From Lutibacter citreus (GTDB lineage: Bacteria > Bacteroidota > Bacteroidia > Flavobacteriales > Flavobacteriaceae), in assembly GCF_003260195.1 (NCBI RefSeq), contig NZ_QEIH01000001.1:704057-768056 (forward strand): a DNA stretch of 64,000 nt. The letters are read 5' to 3'. The position numbers and the translations under genes are program-made. The notes under the pieces were generated by a model, which was given only the letters and a program-made list of their open reading frames with translations, had not been told where the DNA came from and did not search any database. Numbering within the stretch: the first letter of the stretch is position 1; each line of letters begins with the position of its first letter. Below, in pieces: positions 7,891 through 17,500 of this stretch.

Positions 7891-9660
7891 ATGTTTGAAC
7901 CAGATGAATATCTTTTTACAAAACTTGCCTATTACTTTAAACGGAAAAGTAAAAAAAGGCAGGCAGATATTTTACATGCTGTAAATTTAAACGATTTAAA
8001 ACCTCGTTTAACTATTTTGGCGCGTGCTATTACTGGTGAATCTATTGAAATTTATGAAGCTGAACGAGAAGGAGGTTATAAAAATAATAACTTTTTTCTT
8101 CCGGGTCGTTTTGTTGAATTTTCTTCTGTTGATGAAAATATTTCATTTTATTTATTTCGAATTTTATATCTGTCAGTTCAAAAGAATTTAGAGTTAAATT
8201 GGAATGATAATCAAGAACACGAGTTGGCAGAGAGTCAGCAGAAAGCCAAAGAAAATTCTAATAAAGTTTTGGATTCATTGTTTGAACAATTTCCAGTAAC
8301 GGAAAAATATCATAACAAATTTGTTCAATTTTATTCTGAAAAACAAAAAAGTAACACTGCTAAAGACTTTTCATTTATCTACGGAAAATGGATGCGGAAT
8401 AATCCTGAAGAAGCTTCAGAAGAAAAATTACAGAATTTTACAGAAAAGGTTAAAAAAGCAGATGAAGAGAAGCCAAAAACTATTTTAAAATCTAATGCTG
8501 TTGAAGAAATTATTTCTGTTCAGGTAGATATTAAACAACAGGAAGATGCTGTTTTGCAACATCAGTTTGAAAAAGTAGAAACTGCTGAAGAATTTGGTGG
8601 GAAATTCCGTGATTTTGATGGTGAAGATGAATTAGATGATCATTCCAATGCGTTAGAAGATATTAATATGAAATATACAGTTCGTGTTGATGATACTGCG
8701 CATTCTGTTTATCAGGCTGATTTTATTGAAAACACAACGGTTTCAGAAAGTTCAGAAATTGATGAGAAAGGGTATTGTATAAAATATGATGAATGGGATT
8801 ATAAAAAGCGAAGCTATAAACCTGATTTTTGTAAAGTGTACCCAAAATCATTATTAAAAACAGATGTTCCATATTACAAAAAAACATTAAACGATAACCG
8901 TTCAACTTTAAATGGTTTGCGAAAAATGTTAACTACGGTTAATAATAAATACCAACAACAACGCAGACAAACACAGGGTGAGGAGTTTGATATAGATGCT
9001 ATTACAGATTTATTTGTTGATGTAAAAACTGGACATACACCTTCGGAAAAAATATATATTTCAAAAAGAAAAAAAGAAAAAGATTTATCCATTTTATTAT
9101 TGTTAGATGTTAGTTTGTCTAGTGATGGTTACGCGGCAGGAAACCGAGTGATTGATGTTGAAAAACAAGTTTCAATATTATTTGGAGAAATTTTGGAAGA
9201 GTTTAATATAGATTTCTCTATTGATTGTTTTTACTCAAAAACACGAAATCATTCTTCATATATAACAATTAAAGGTTTTGATGAAGATTGGAATAAAGCC
9301 AAATTTAAAGTTGGTGCAGTAGAACCTAGTGGATATACAAGAATTGGAGCTGCATTGCGTCATTCAGGTGCTATGTTAGATAAGAGAGACACAAAAAATA
9401 AATGGGTAATTTTAATTTCGGACGGAAAACCAAACGATTACGATAAGTATGAAGGGAAATACGGAGTTAACGATGTTAAGCAAGCACTTCGTGAATTGAA
9501 CGAACGAAATATTAATTCTTATGCTCTTGCAATTGAAGCTCAGGCAAAATATTATCTGCCACAAATGTTTGGTCAAAACCACTATCAAATTTTAACTACA
9601 CCAGTAGAATTACTAAAATCTTTAGTTCAGTTGTACGAAAAAATCAAGCATCAATCTTAA
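7891..9660 (+). CDS. norD: NorD, von Willebrand factor A domain activator of NO reductase
   Basis: Cytoplasmic VWA protein that partners the NorQ ATPase. The long N-terminal helical part (1-390) is charged and contains acidic stretches (DFDGEDELDDHSN). The C-terminal VWA domain has the MIDAS motif DVSLS at 406-410, the conserved Thr region GYTRIGAAL and the second Asp in VILISDGKPNDYD. At 589 residues it is of normal NorD length. It is separated from norQ by 214 bases of repeats, although the pair is functionally obligate. Confidence 0.9.
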   Translation: MFEPDEYLFTKLAYYFKRKSKKRQADILHAVNLNDLKPRLTILARAITGESIEIYEAEREGGYKNNNFFLPGRFVEFSSVDENISFYLFRILYLSVQKNLELNWNDNQEHELAESQQKAKENSNKVLDSLFEQFPVTEKYHNKFVQFYSEKQKSNTAKDFSFIYGKWMRNNPEEASEEKLQNFTEKVKKADEEKPKTILKSNAVEEIISVQVDIKQQEDAVLQHQFEKVETAEEFGGKFRDFDGEDELDDHSNALEDINMKYTVRVDDTAHSVYQADFIENTTVSESSEIDEKGYCIKYDEWDYKKRSYKPDFCKVYPKSLLKTDVPYYKKTLNDNRSTLNGLRKMLTTVNNKYQQQRRQTQGEEFDIDAITDLFVDVKTGHTPSEKIYISKRKKEKDLSILLLLDVSLSSDGYAAGNRVIDVEKQVSILFGEILEEFNIDFSIDCFYSKTRNHSSYITIKGFDEDWNKAKFKVGAVEPSGYTRIGAALRHSGAMLDKRDTKNKWVILISDGKPNDYDKYEGKYGVNDVKQALRELNERNINSYALAIEAQAKYYLPQMFGQNHYQILTTPVELLKSLVQLYEKIKHQS

Positions 9661-9746
9661 TTTAATTGTTGAAAATCAGCTAGTTTTATTCATTTAATTA
9701 CTTACCTAAAACGTTGTAGTATAGTTTATTGTGTTATTTAAATAAA

Positions 9747-9780
9747 AAAGGATAACTTTGTCTTTTATTATGTATATTTG
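9747..9780 (+). promoter_or_regulatory. ric promoter with a norC-like element
   Basis: A -7 box TATATTTG (9773-9780) is preceded by AAAAAGGATAACTTTGTCTT (from 9746), which resembles the TAAAGGATAAAAAGACCTTT element of norC but lies upstream of the -7 box. No correctly spaced TTG at -33 was found. The mRNA start would fall about 12 bases before the ATG at 9799. Confidence 0.45.
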
Positions 9781-9798
9781 TACTCTAAATATATGATT

Positions 9799-10509
9799 AT
9801 GGATATAACAAAAGAAAATACAGTTGCTGAGGTAGTATCAAAAAACCTTGGGTCTGATCACGTTTTTAGCAAATATAAAATTGATTTTTGCTGTGGAGGT
9901 GGAGATACGTTAGAGAAAGCTTGTAATGAAAAGGGAATTGATTTTGAAGTTTTAAAACAAGAAATTGAAGCTTTAAATAATAAAATTTCTGGAGGTGTTG
10001 CTATTGAAGAATTGGATATACCAACATTAATTGATCAAGTAAAAGAGGTGTATCATATAGTAATTAGCGATGCTTTTTATGAAATATCACCTTATGCTGA
10101 AAAAGTTGCAAATGTTCACGGTGGAGCACATAAAGAATTAGTTGAAATTAATGATTTATATAAAAATGTTGAATTAGTAATTAATGAAACGTTTAGAAAT
10201 TCACTTATGAGTTTGTATCCAATTATTAATGAAATTGTGGATGCAAATGAAAAATCTGAGGAGGTTTCAATAGATACATTGCAAGCCTTTCAAAAAGCCA
10301 TTGAAAGAAATGAAATTGCTCAAAAATTAATTGGAGATTCTTTTAAAGAAATAGCTAGTTTATCATCAAATTATCAAGTTCCGGAAGACGGTTGTAATTC
10401 ATACAAATTCCTGTATAAAAATTTAAAACAACTTGAGCACGAAGTTCATAAATACATGCATTTTGAAAAAAATGTATTAATACCAAAAGCTTTAAATATT
10501 ATTGAATAA
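9799..10509 (+). CDS. ric: Iron-sulfur cluster repair di-iron protein (Ric/ScdA/YtfE)
   Basis: Repairs Fe-S clusters damaged by NO or oxidants. The N-terminal ScdA domain has KYKIDFCCGGGDTLEKAC, and the rest is a hemerythrin-like four-helix bundle with His/Glu ligands in VYHIVISDAFYEI, HGGAHKELVEI and HEVHKYMHFEKNVL. An open frame extends upstream through a TTG, but that TTG is part of the -7 box; ATG 9799 (MDITKENT) is preferred and ATG 9793 is possible. It overlaps the next gene by one base (TAATG). Placement next to nor genes fits protection from NO made by NirK. Confidence 0.9.
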   Translation: MDITKENTVAEVVSKNLGSDHVFSKYKIDFCCGGGDTLEKACNEKGIDFEVLKQEIEALNNKISGGVAIEELDIPTLIDQVKEVYHIVISDAFYEISPYAEKVANVHGGAHKELVEINDLYKNVELVINETFRNSLMSLYPIINEIVDANEKSEEVSIDTLQAFQKAIERNEIAQKLIGDSFKEIASLSSNYQVPEDGCNSYKFLYKNLKQLEHEVHKYMHFEKNVLIPKALNIIE

Positions 10510-11486
10510 TGAATTCATTTTTACCAACTGTTGAAAAATTACCAGAAGGACATCCTATAAAAGTTTATTACCAGGAAGGAGCCTTAATACAAAATATATT
10601 ATTAGAATTATATGATGCTGATCCTGTTGAAGATTTTCAAAAATACTTCAATATTTTTAATCAATTAACCACCATTGAAAAACGTTTTGCACGTAAAGAA
10701 AATCAATTATTTCCATATTTAGAAAAACACGGTTGGGAAGGTCCAAGCCAAGGTATGTGGTCTTTTCATGATAATTTACGTGATCAAATTCGTTTGTTAA
10801 ATGGATATAATACAGAAAAAAATACAGAAAAAATTGTTGATAATATTCCATATTTAATTGAAGGTGTTAAGCGATTAATGTCTATTGAAGATACACGTCT
10901 GTTTCCAAATTCAATGGATTTGTTGAGTGAAGATGAATGGAAAGAGTTTTACCAAGGTGATGAAGAAATAGGTTGGATGTTATTAGAGAAACCGGTACCA
11001 TTTCCGGCAATTGAAAAGGAAGAATATGTTCACCCGAGTCAAGATTTTAAAAAGCGTGAATTATCTTTTTCATTAGATAATACTTTTCATTATGATGAGG
11101 GATATATGACACCTGAACAAGTAAATTTATTACTTCGTTTTTTACCAATAGATATTACGTATGTTGATGAAAATGATAAAGTAATATTTTACAACAGGGG
11201 AGATGATCGTGTTTTTCCTAGAAGTAAAGGAATTATTGGAAGAGAGGTTCGTTTTTGCCATCCTCCAAAAAGTGTTGATATGGTTTTACGTATTGTTGAA
11301 GAATTTAAAGCAGGAACAAAAGATGTTGCTGAGTTTTGGTTTAATTTTAAAGGACGCATAATTCATATTAGATATTTTGCAATAAGAAATGACAAAAAAG
11401 AGTACAAGGGTGTAATTGAAATGTCGCAAGATATTACAGAAATTCAAAAACTTGAAGGTCAAAAAAGATTGTTAGACTGGGATTAA
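10509..11486 (+). CDS. Hemerythrin-like plus PAS domain protein (DUF438-like)
   Basis: Two-part protein of 325 residues. Residues about 10-150 are helical with hemerythrin-type His/Glu motifs (EGHPIKVYY, ARKENQLFPYLEKHG, WSFHDNLRDQI, EDTRLFP). Residues about 205-318 are a PAS domain (PIDITYVDENDKVIFYNRG, RSKGIIGREVRFCHPPKS, GVIEMSQDITEIQKLE). There is no kinase, HTH or enzymatic output domain. It is translationally coupled to ric and followed nine bases later by norE. The architecture suggests a metal- or NO-responsive sensor or a partner of Ric; that is inference. Confidence 0.75.
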   Translation: MNSFLPTVEKLPEGHPIKVYYQEGALIQNILLELYDADPVEDFQKYFNIFNQLTTIEKRFARKENQLFPYLEKHGWEGPSQGMWSFHDNLRDQIRLLNGYNTEKNTEKIVDNIPYLIEGVKRLMSIEDTRLFPNSMDLLSEDEWKEFYQGDEEIGWMLLEKPVPFPAIEKEEYVHPSQDFKKRELSFSLDNTFHYDEGYMTPEQVNLLLRFLPIDITYVDENDKVIFYNRGDDRVFPRSKGIIGREVRFCHPPKSVDMVLRIVEEFKAGTKDVAEFWFNFKGRIIHIRYFAIRNDKKEYKGVIEMSQDITEIQKLEGQKRLLDWD

Positions 11487-11495
11487 ATTTATAGT

Positions 11496-12077
11496 ATGCA
11501 AACACAAAAAATAAATCATAAAAGTCTTTATTATCCACCAGGTGGAATCTTAATGTGGATAGTAATTTTTTTGGAGCTAATTACTTTCGGAATGGCTTTA
11601 ATAGCTATGGTGTTTTATAGTAAAGATGAGCCTGTAATATTTCATAATTCACGTTTGTTATTAAACTCAACTTTTGGAGCAATAAATACTGTATTCTTAA
11701 TTACAAGTGGTTTTTTTATGGCAAAATCTGTTGAAAGCTATAAAGAAAATAATACAACTAAAACTTCATTGTATTTAAAACTAACAATGTTAGGAGGAGT
11801 TTTATTTTTAATACTAAAAAGTATTGAGTATTATGGAAAAATAGGTGCGGGATTAACTATTGGGTATAATATTTTTTTCTCGTTTTATTGGATGCTAACC
11901 TTGTTCCATGTAATTCATGTTATTGTTGGTTTGGTTATTTTAATTTCTATTTTCTATGGAATTAAAAAAGGAAAAAACTCAACAAATATTGAAGATTTTG
12001 AAGCAGGTGCAGCCTTTTGGCATATGTGTGATTTAATTTGGTTATTACTATTTCCTATAATTTATTTAATATTTTAA
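11496..12077 (+). CDS. norE: NorE-like haem-copper oxidase subunit III homologue
   Basis: Membrane protein of 193 residues with about five hydrophobic segments and the subunit III features FWMLTLFHVIHVIVG and the end FEAGAAFWHMCDLIWLLLFPIIYL. It lies in the nor cluster, without subunits I or II of an oxidase, and is followed after one base by a subunit IV-like gene; this pair corresponds to NorE-NorF, accessory proteins needed for full NO reductase activity in some denitrifiers. Confidence 0.8.
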   Translation: MQTQKINHKSLYYPPGGILMWIVIFLELITFGMALIAMVFYSKDEPVIFHNSRLLLNSTFGAINTVFLITSGFFMAKSVESYKENNTTKTSLYLKLTMLGGVLFLILKSIEYYGKIGAGLTIGYNIFFSFYWMLTLFHVIHVIVGLVILISIFYGIKKGKNSTNIEDFEAGAAFWHMCDLIWLLLFPIIYLIF

Positions 12078-12078
12078 C

Positions 12079-12318
12079 ATGAAGAATTCTAAGTTTTTAG
12101 GAGTGTGGATTGCTTTAATAGTGTTAACCGTTATTTCTGCTTTAGTTTCAAATTCTAGTTTATATTATGCTTCATCAATAATTATAATTCTTGCAGTTGT
12201 AAAATTTATTGGAATTTCATTTTATTTTATGGAGCTTAAAAAGGCACATATATTTTGGAAAGCAAGTGTGCTGTTTTATTTAGTTCTGTTTTCAATTATA
12301 ATTATATCTTTTTTATAA
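12079..12318 (+). CDS. norF: NorF-like small membrane protein (oxidase subunit IV type)
   Basis: 79 residues with three hydrophobic helices, the middle one ending in FIGISFYFMELKKAHIFWK, a pattern shared by prokaryotic cytochrome c oxidase subunit IV and NorF. It begins one base after norE stops and is the last gene before the porin promoter. The exact role of NorF is not well defined. Confidence 0.7.
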   Translation: MKNSKFLGVWIALIVLTVISALVSNSSLYYASSIIIILAVVKFIGISFYFMELKKAHIFWKASVLFYLVLFSIIIISFL

Positions 12319-12333
12319 AAAAATATAAAAAGT

Positions 12334-12403
12334 TGACAAAAGTCAGTGATTAAATCTATTAATGCATGTATTTTCGCTTTATATAAAGATAAAAAGGTCT
12401 TTA
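12334..12403 (+). promoter_or_regulatory. Porin promoter sharing the norC cassette
   Basis: TGAC-AAAA-GTCA (12334-12345), 23 bases, a -7-like box TATTTTCG (12369-12376), seven bases, then TAAAGATAAAAAGGTCTTTA (12384-12403). The norC promoter has the same order with gaps of 24 and 6 bases. The arm change from AAAGG/CCTTT in norC to AAAGA/TCTTT here preserves complementarity. Confidence 0.6.
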
Positions 12404-12439
12404 TATTTATAAATTTCAACAAAATTAAAATTATTTAAA

Positions 12440-13708
12440 ATGAAAAAATTTTTCTTTTTAACAGTATTAGTAACGCTATTAGTAACAACTTTATCTGCTC
12501 AACAATTTGATTTGTCTGCTGAAATTAGACCTCGTTATGAAAATCAACATGGAGTTAAGTCTCTGTTACCAACTAACGCTGATGGATCAAATTTTGTTTC
12601 TCAACGTACACGATTAAACTTCAATTTTACACAAGATAAAATTAAATTAGGAGTTTCTTTACAAAATGTTCGTGTTTGGGGTGATGTTAGTACATTGGCT
12701 TCAGATGATAAATCTACACAATTACACGAAGCTTGGGCTGAAGCTTTATTGTCTGATGTTTTTTCTTTAAAATTTGGTAGACAAGAGATTGTTTATGATG
12801 ATAGTAGAATTTTTGGTAACGTAGGTTGGGCACAGCAAGCTAGAAGTCATGATGCTTTGCTAGCTAAATTTAAAATTTCAGAGAATAGTAAACTTGATTT
12901 AGGGTTTGCATTAAATTCTGATTCTCAAGCAGCATTAGATAATTTATATTCAAATGTAGCTGGTTATAAAACGTTTCAATATGCTTGGTACAATAGTAAG
13001 TTAAATGATAATTTTGGATTAAGTTTATTGGCTTTAAATAATGGTATTGAATTTTTAGATGGAGCTGATCAAAAAGTTGATTACACTCAAACTTTAGGAG
13101 GTAGATTAACTTATGGAAAAAATAAAATTGCTGCGGATGCTGCTGCATACTTGCAAAGTGGAGAGAATAGTAATAATGATGTTAGTGCAAGTTATTTAAC
13201 TGCAAACTTAAAATATAAAGCTTCAAATGAATTTACAGTAGGTGTTGGAGCAGAATACTTATCAGGTTCAGATATTGATTTTGCAACAAATACAAATCTA
13301 GATTCTAAAAATAAATCTTTCTCACCTTTATATGGTACTAACCATAAATTTAATGGTTGGATGGATTATTTTTATGTTGGTAATCACGGAGCAAATGTTG
13401 GTTTAGTTGATTTAAATGCTGTTGTAACTTATAAAAAAGATAAGTTCTCTGCTACTTTAATGCCTCATTTCTTTTCTTCTGCAGCTGATATTTATATTGG
13501 TTCTGTGAAAAAAGACAACAATTTAGGTGCTGAAATAGATCTTAATTTAGGATATAAAATTTCCAATGATATTACGGTAAATGCAGGTTATTCTTTATTA
13601 TTTGCTAATGATTCTATGGAATTAATAAAAGGAGGTGACAAGGATGAAAACAACTCTTGGGCTTGGGTAATGTTTACCTTTAAACCAAAATTATTTTCTT
13701 CAAAATAA
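12440..13708 (+). CDS. Outer-membrane porin of the alginate-export type
   Basis: The signal peptide (MKKFFFLTVLVTLL...LSAQ) is followed by a beta-barrel protein of about 400 residues with AEIRPRYENQHG, RTRLNFNFTQDKIKLGVSLQ, KFGRQEIVYDDSRIFGN and alternating amphipathic strands to the C-terminal aromatic TFKPKLF. This is the alginate_exp/porin-like family; substrate is not deducible. Its promoter matches that of norC, so it probably works with nitrite/NO respiration, for example for nitrite entry, but that is inferred from regulation only. A weak hairpin with a T-run (about 13732-13770) follows. Confidence 0.75.
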   Translation: MKKFFFLTVLVTLLVTTLSAQQFDLSAEIRPRYENQHGVKSLLPTNADGSNFVSQRTRLNFNFTQDKIKLGVSLQNVRVWGDVSTLASDDKSTQLHEAWAEALLSDVFSLKFGRQEIVYDDSRIFGNVGWAQQARSHDALLAKFKISENSKLDLGFALNSDSQAALDNLYSNVAGYKTFQYAWYNSKLNDNFGLSLLALNNGIEFLDGADQKVDYTQTLGGRLTYGKNKIAADAAAYLQSGENSNNDVSASYLTANLKYKASNEFTVGVGAEYLSGSDIDFATNTNLDSKNKSFSPLYGTNHKFNGWMDYFYVGNHGANVGLVDLNAVVTYKKDKFSATLMPHFFSSAADIYIGSVKKDNNLGAEIDLNLGYKISNDITVNAGYSLLFANDSMELIKGGDKDENNSWAWVMFTFKPKLFSSK

Positions 13709-13821
13709 ATTATTTGAATAAATGTTTGAAAAACTGGTGCCTTACTTTTGTAAAGTGCTGGTTTTTTTATTTTTAAAAATAGGTTACTACTATTATTAAA
13801 TAGAATAAATAACTACTTCTA

Positions 13822-14199
13822 TTATCCTAAAACGTTATAAGTTAACAAACACCATCCTAAAACTAATAACAATCCTCCCAAAGGTGTTATTGGGCCTAAA
13901 AATCGCAATTTTTTATTCTTAGCTGAAGAAATAACTAAGCCATAAATACTAAAAGAAAATAGTATAATTCCTAGTATAAATGAATAAACCATATATTTTT
14001 CAGAGGCAGACTCTAAATTGAAATTGAACCCAATAAGTAATAAAACAACAACATGATACATTTGGTATTTTACACCAGTTTCAAAACTTTTTAATTGTTC
14101 TTCTGAAAGTATCTTTTTTAAAGCGTGCGCTCCAAAAGCACCGAAAATTACAGCTAATCCTCCTAAAATACTTGCAATTACTAATGTTATTTGTGGCAT
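13822..14199 (-). CDS. DUF423 small membrane protein
   Basis: 125-residue protein with four hydrophobic helices and the family motif FGAFGAHALKKILSEEQL near the N-terminus. DUF423 (YgdD/YwdK) proteins are widespread inner-membrane proteins of unknown function. It stands alone; its 3' end faces the porin gene and 310 bases separate it from the gat operon. Confidence 0.88.
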   Translation of the reverse strand: MPQITLVIASILGGLAVIFGAFGAHALKKILSEEQLKSFETGVKYQMYHVVVLLLIGFNFNLESASEKYMVYSFILGIILFSFSIYGLVISSAKNKKLRFLGPITPLGGLLLVLGWCLLTYNVLG

Positions 14200-14380
14200 A
14201 AAGTTTATTTATTAAGGCGTAAATTTACTATAATAAATTTAGCTAATTGCAAAATATAGTTTTGAGATGCGCAAGTAGGGTAAATTAATAAATGATAGTT
14301 TATTGACTATTTAAAATGTTATTACTAATTAAGGAAACTGTTATAAAAGTATTAATGTTTACTATTGGATTTAATTTATA

Positions 14381-14490
14381 AAAAAAGGCTGATAAAAAAG
14401 TAAAATATTCGTCAATCTGAACTTAATCAGCTATGCTGAATCTTCAATTTCAGAATGACGGTTTTAATTCCTTTTTATTCAGCCTTTTTT
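14381..14490 (-). terminator. gat operon terminator with a palindromic repeat in its loop
   Basis: Long stem: 14381-14400 pairs with 14471-14490 at 18 of 20 positions (AAAAAAGGCTGA against TCAGCCTTTTTT plus an A/T-rich inner part), with T-runs in both orientations. The 70-base loop contains an inverted repeat, CGTCAATCTGAA (14410-14421) and TTCAGAATGACG (14449-14460), related to the dispersed repeat at 7795 and 27305. It ends the gatB-aspS transcript. The rest of the 14200-14508 gap shows nothing more. Confidence 0.75.
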
Positions 14491-14508
14491 TTAATATTAA
14501 AAGTAGAA

Positions 14509-17500
14509 TTACTTTTTTAGAACCCTAACATTTTGTTCTTCAATTTTTTTATCTGATAACATTGAAGGAGCTCCGAAAAGTAAATCATCACTTGTTCCTG
14601 TTTTAGGGAAAGCCATTACTTCTCTTATAGAAGCTTTTTTCTCTAAAATCATCATTAATCTATCAACTCCCCAAGCAATTCCTCCGTGTGGTGGTGCTCC
14701 GTATTGGAAAGCTTTATACATAGCTCCAACACTTTTAATCATTTCATTTTTATTGTAACCCATATTTCTATAAGTTGCCTCTAATATTTCAGCTTTGTGC
14801 GCACGAACAGATCCTCCACCAATTTCAAAACCGTTTAAGATTAAATCATATTGCTGAGCTATAATAGTTCCAATTTCGTCCTCTTTACCACTCATATGTT
14901 TCTCTAAATCGTAAATAGCAGGCATTGAGAATGGATTGTGAGTAAATGTCCATCTACCTTCATCAGTTTTTTCAAACATTGGGAAATCTACAACCCAAGC
15001 AGGGCGTAATTCTTTAGGGTTAATTAAATTTAATATTTTTCCCATTTCCTGACGAACAGCATCTAAAGCTTTGTTTGCTGTTTCATAATCTGCGGCAGAG
15101 AAAAATACAATATCACCAACTTCAGCATTTGTTTCATTAATAATTCCTGCAGCAATTTCTGCACCTAAAAACTTAATAATAGGAGATTGTAAATCATTCT
15201 CATTTACAATAATATAAGCTAAACCACCTAGTCCGTTTTGTTGTGCAATTGCAGTCAAGTTTTCAATCTGACCTTTAGACATACGCTTGCTTCCTTGCTC
15301 TTTTGCAGTAACTTTAATACATTTTACAATTCCCCCTTGTTCAATAGGCTTGCTAAATACTTGGAACGTTGTATCTTTTACAATGTTGGTAATGTCTTGC
15401 ATTTTCAATCCAAAACGTAAATCAGGTCTATCACAACCGTAAAAGTCCATAGCTTCTTTGTAGGTAATTACTTCAAACGGATGTAAAATCCATTTTTTAC
15501 CATATATTTTTTTCACTATTTCATTAAACATTTTGGTGTTTAAATCTATAATCTGCTGCATACTTGCGTATGCCATTTCAATATCTAATTGCGTAAATTC
15601 TGGCTGACGATCTCCACGAGAATCTTCATCTCTAAAACAACGTGCAATTTGAAAATATTTTTCATAACCACTAACCATTAACATTTGTTTAAATTGTTGA
15701 GGTGCTTGTGGTAAGGTGTAAAAAGAACCTGCTTGTTTACGTGTAGGAACAATAAATTCTCTAGCTCCTTCATCGGTTCCGGCTGTTAAAATTGGTGTTT
15801 CAATTTCTAAGAATTCCTCTTCATCTAAAATATCACGCATTAGTTTAATAACCTTATGGCGATTTACAATTGCTCTTCTAACATCATCATTTCTGTGATC
15901 TAAAAATTTGTATTGAAAACGAACAGTTTCACTAGTTTTTGTGGCTCTTTTTATTTCAAAAGGAAGCGTTTTAGATAAATTTAAAATTTCTAATTCAGAA
16001 GTTTCTAATTCAATTTTACCAGTTCTTAAACTAGCATTATAATCATCTTCATTTCTTTGAACCACAATTCCAGTTACAGAAATTACAGTTTCAGGTTTTA
16101 GTTTTACCAATTCATCTAAATTAGGAAATGATTCTCTACTTAAACGTACTTGAAAAATTTCCTGACTAGAGTCTCTTAAATCAATAAACATTAATTCACC
16201 GTGGTCACGAACACTAGAAACCCAACCTGCTAAAGTTACTTTTTCTGAGATTGTTTTTTCAGATAATTGAGAGGCTTTATGTGTTCTATAATTATCTTTT
16301 ATAATAATAGGAATCTCGGGTAAGCTTTCATCATGATCTTTTTTTTCTGAAGTATGATCTGTAGATGTGTCTTTGTCTGAATCACTTTTAGTTTGCTTAG
16401 TCCCAACGGAACTTAATTCATCTAAAATACCTTTTCTAATAACCTTTCCTGAAGCTCCTTTTCCAATAATTCCAATAATTTTACCAACTAAAATACCAGC
16501 TTTACCTTGGTTTCCAGCTTTTATATCATTTGCAATAGCTTCATTTTCTGAAATTACTTTTTGAATAGCTTCTTTAATTTTTTCTTCTGAAATAGTATTG
16601 TCTTCAAAATACTTGTTATAATCAAAAGTTCTATCTTTTAAGTAAGAAGTAATTCCGTTTTGAGCTAAAACAGCAGTGATTTTTTCAGCTTTAAACAACT
16701 GAAAAATTTCAATTAAACTGTCTATATTATTAATAGCAACATAATCATCTGGCTTAATATTATTTACCAAAGTTTTTGCAACAAAAGAAGGATCTTTCAA
16801 TTCATTATTGATATCCATAAATACTTTTGAGCGAACAGCATCTGCAGTAAAGAATTTAGCGTCTTGTGGTAAAACTCCACCTTTAATTAAAACAGTTTCA
16901 ACAGCAAAAGGCAATGCGCTTGTATCAACAGAAATTGCTTTAATTTCATTTTTAATACTTACAAAAGGTAAATCTGGTTCAGAAATGAAACGATAATCAG
17001 CTTCAAATTCTTTTTTACGCATTGTTTTGGTTTGCTTTAAATCTGCATCCCAAAGTACTGTTGTTTGATCTGGTCTAAACTCTTTATGTTCAACGTAATA
17101 ATTAAGTTGTTTTTCAATTTCTTCCTTTAAAGCATCCACCATAAACTTAAACGAATTCAAGTTTTTAATTTCAGTTCTAGGGTTTAAATCGTAACTTCTT
17201 CTTTTACGTAAAGAAACAGAAACATCTGATTTAAACTCTCCTTTTTCAAGGTTTGCTTCAGAAATTCCTAAATTTTGAACAATACGTTGAATGTATTGTG
17301 CATAAGTTGAGGCATCTTCAATATTTCTAATACAAGGTTCAGTAACAATTTCAATTAATGGCACACCAGCTTTGTTAAAATCTACTAACGAAACTTTTTT
17401 CTCGTGCATTAATTTTGCAGCATCTTCCTCAATATGAACTTGAGTTAAGTTCACGGTAAATTGTGATCCATCATTTCGGTAACAAGATACGTGTCCGTCT

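Noticed and set aside
12870..13148. 92-codon minus-strand ORF inside the porin gene
   Set aside because: Antisense to a clear beta-barrel coding frame; Gln/Leu-rich nonsense composition typical of a shadow frame.
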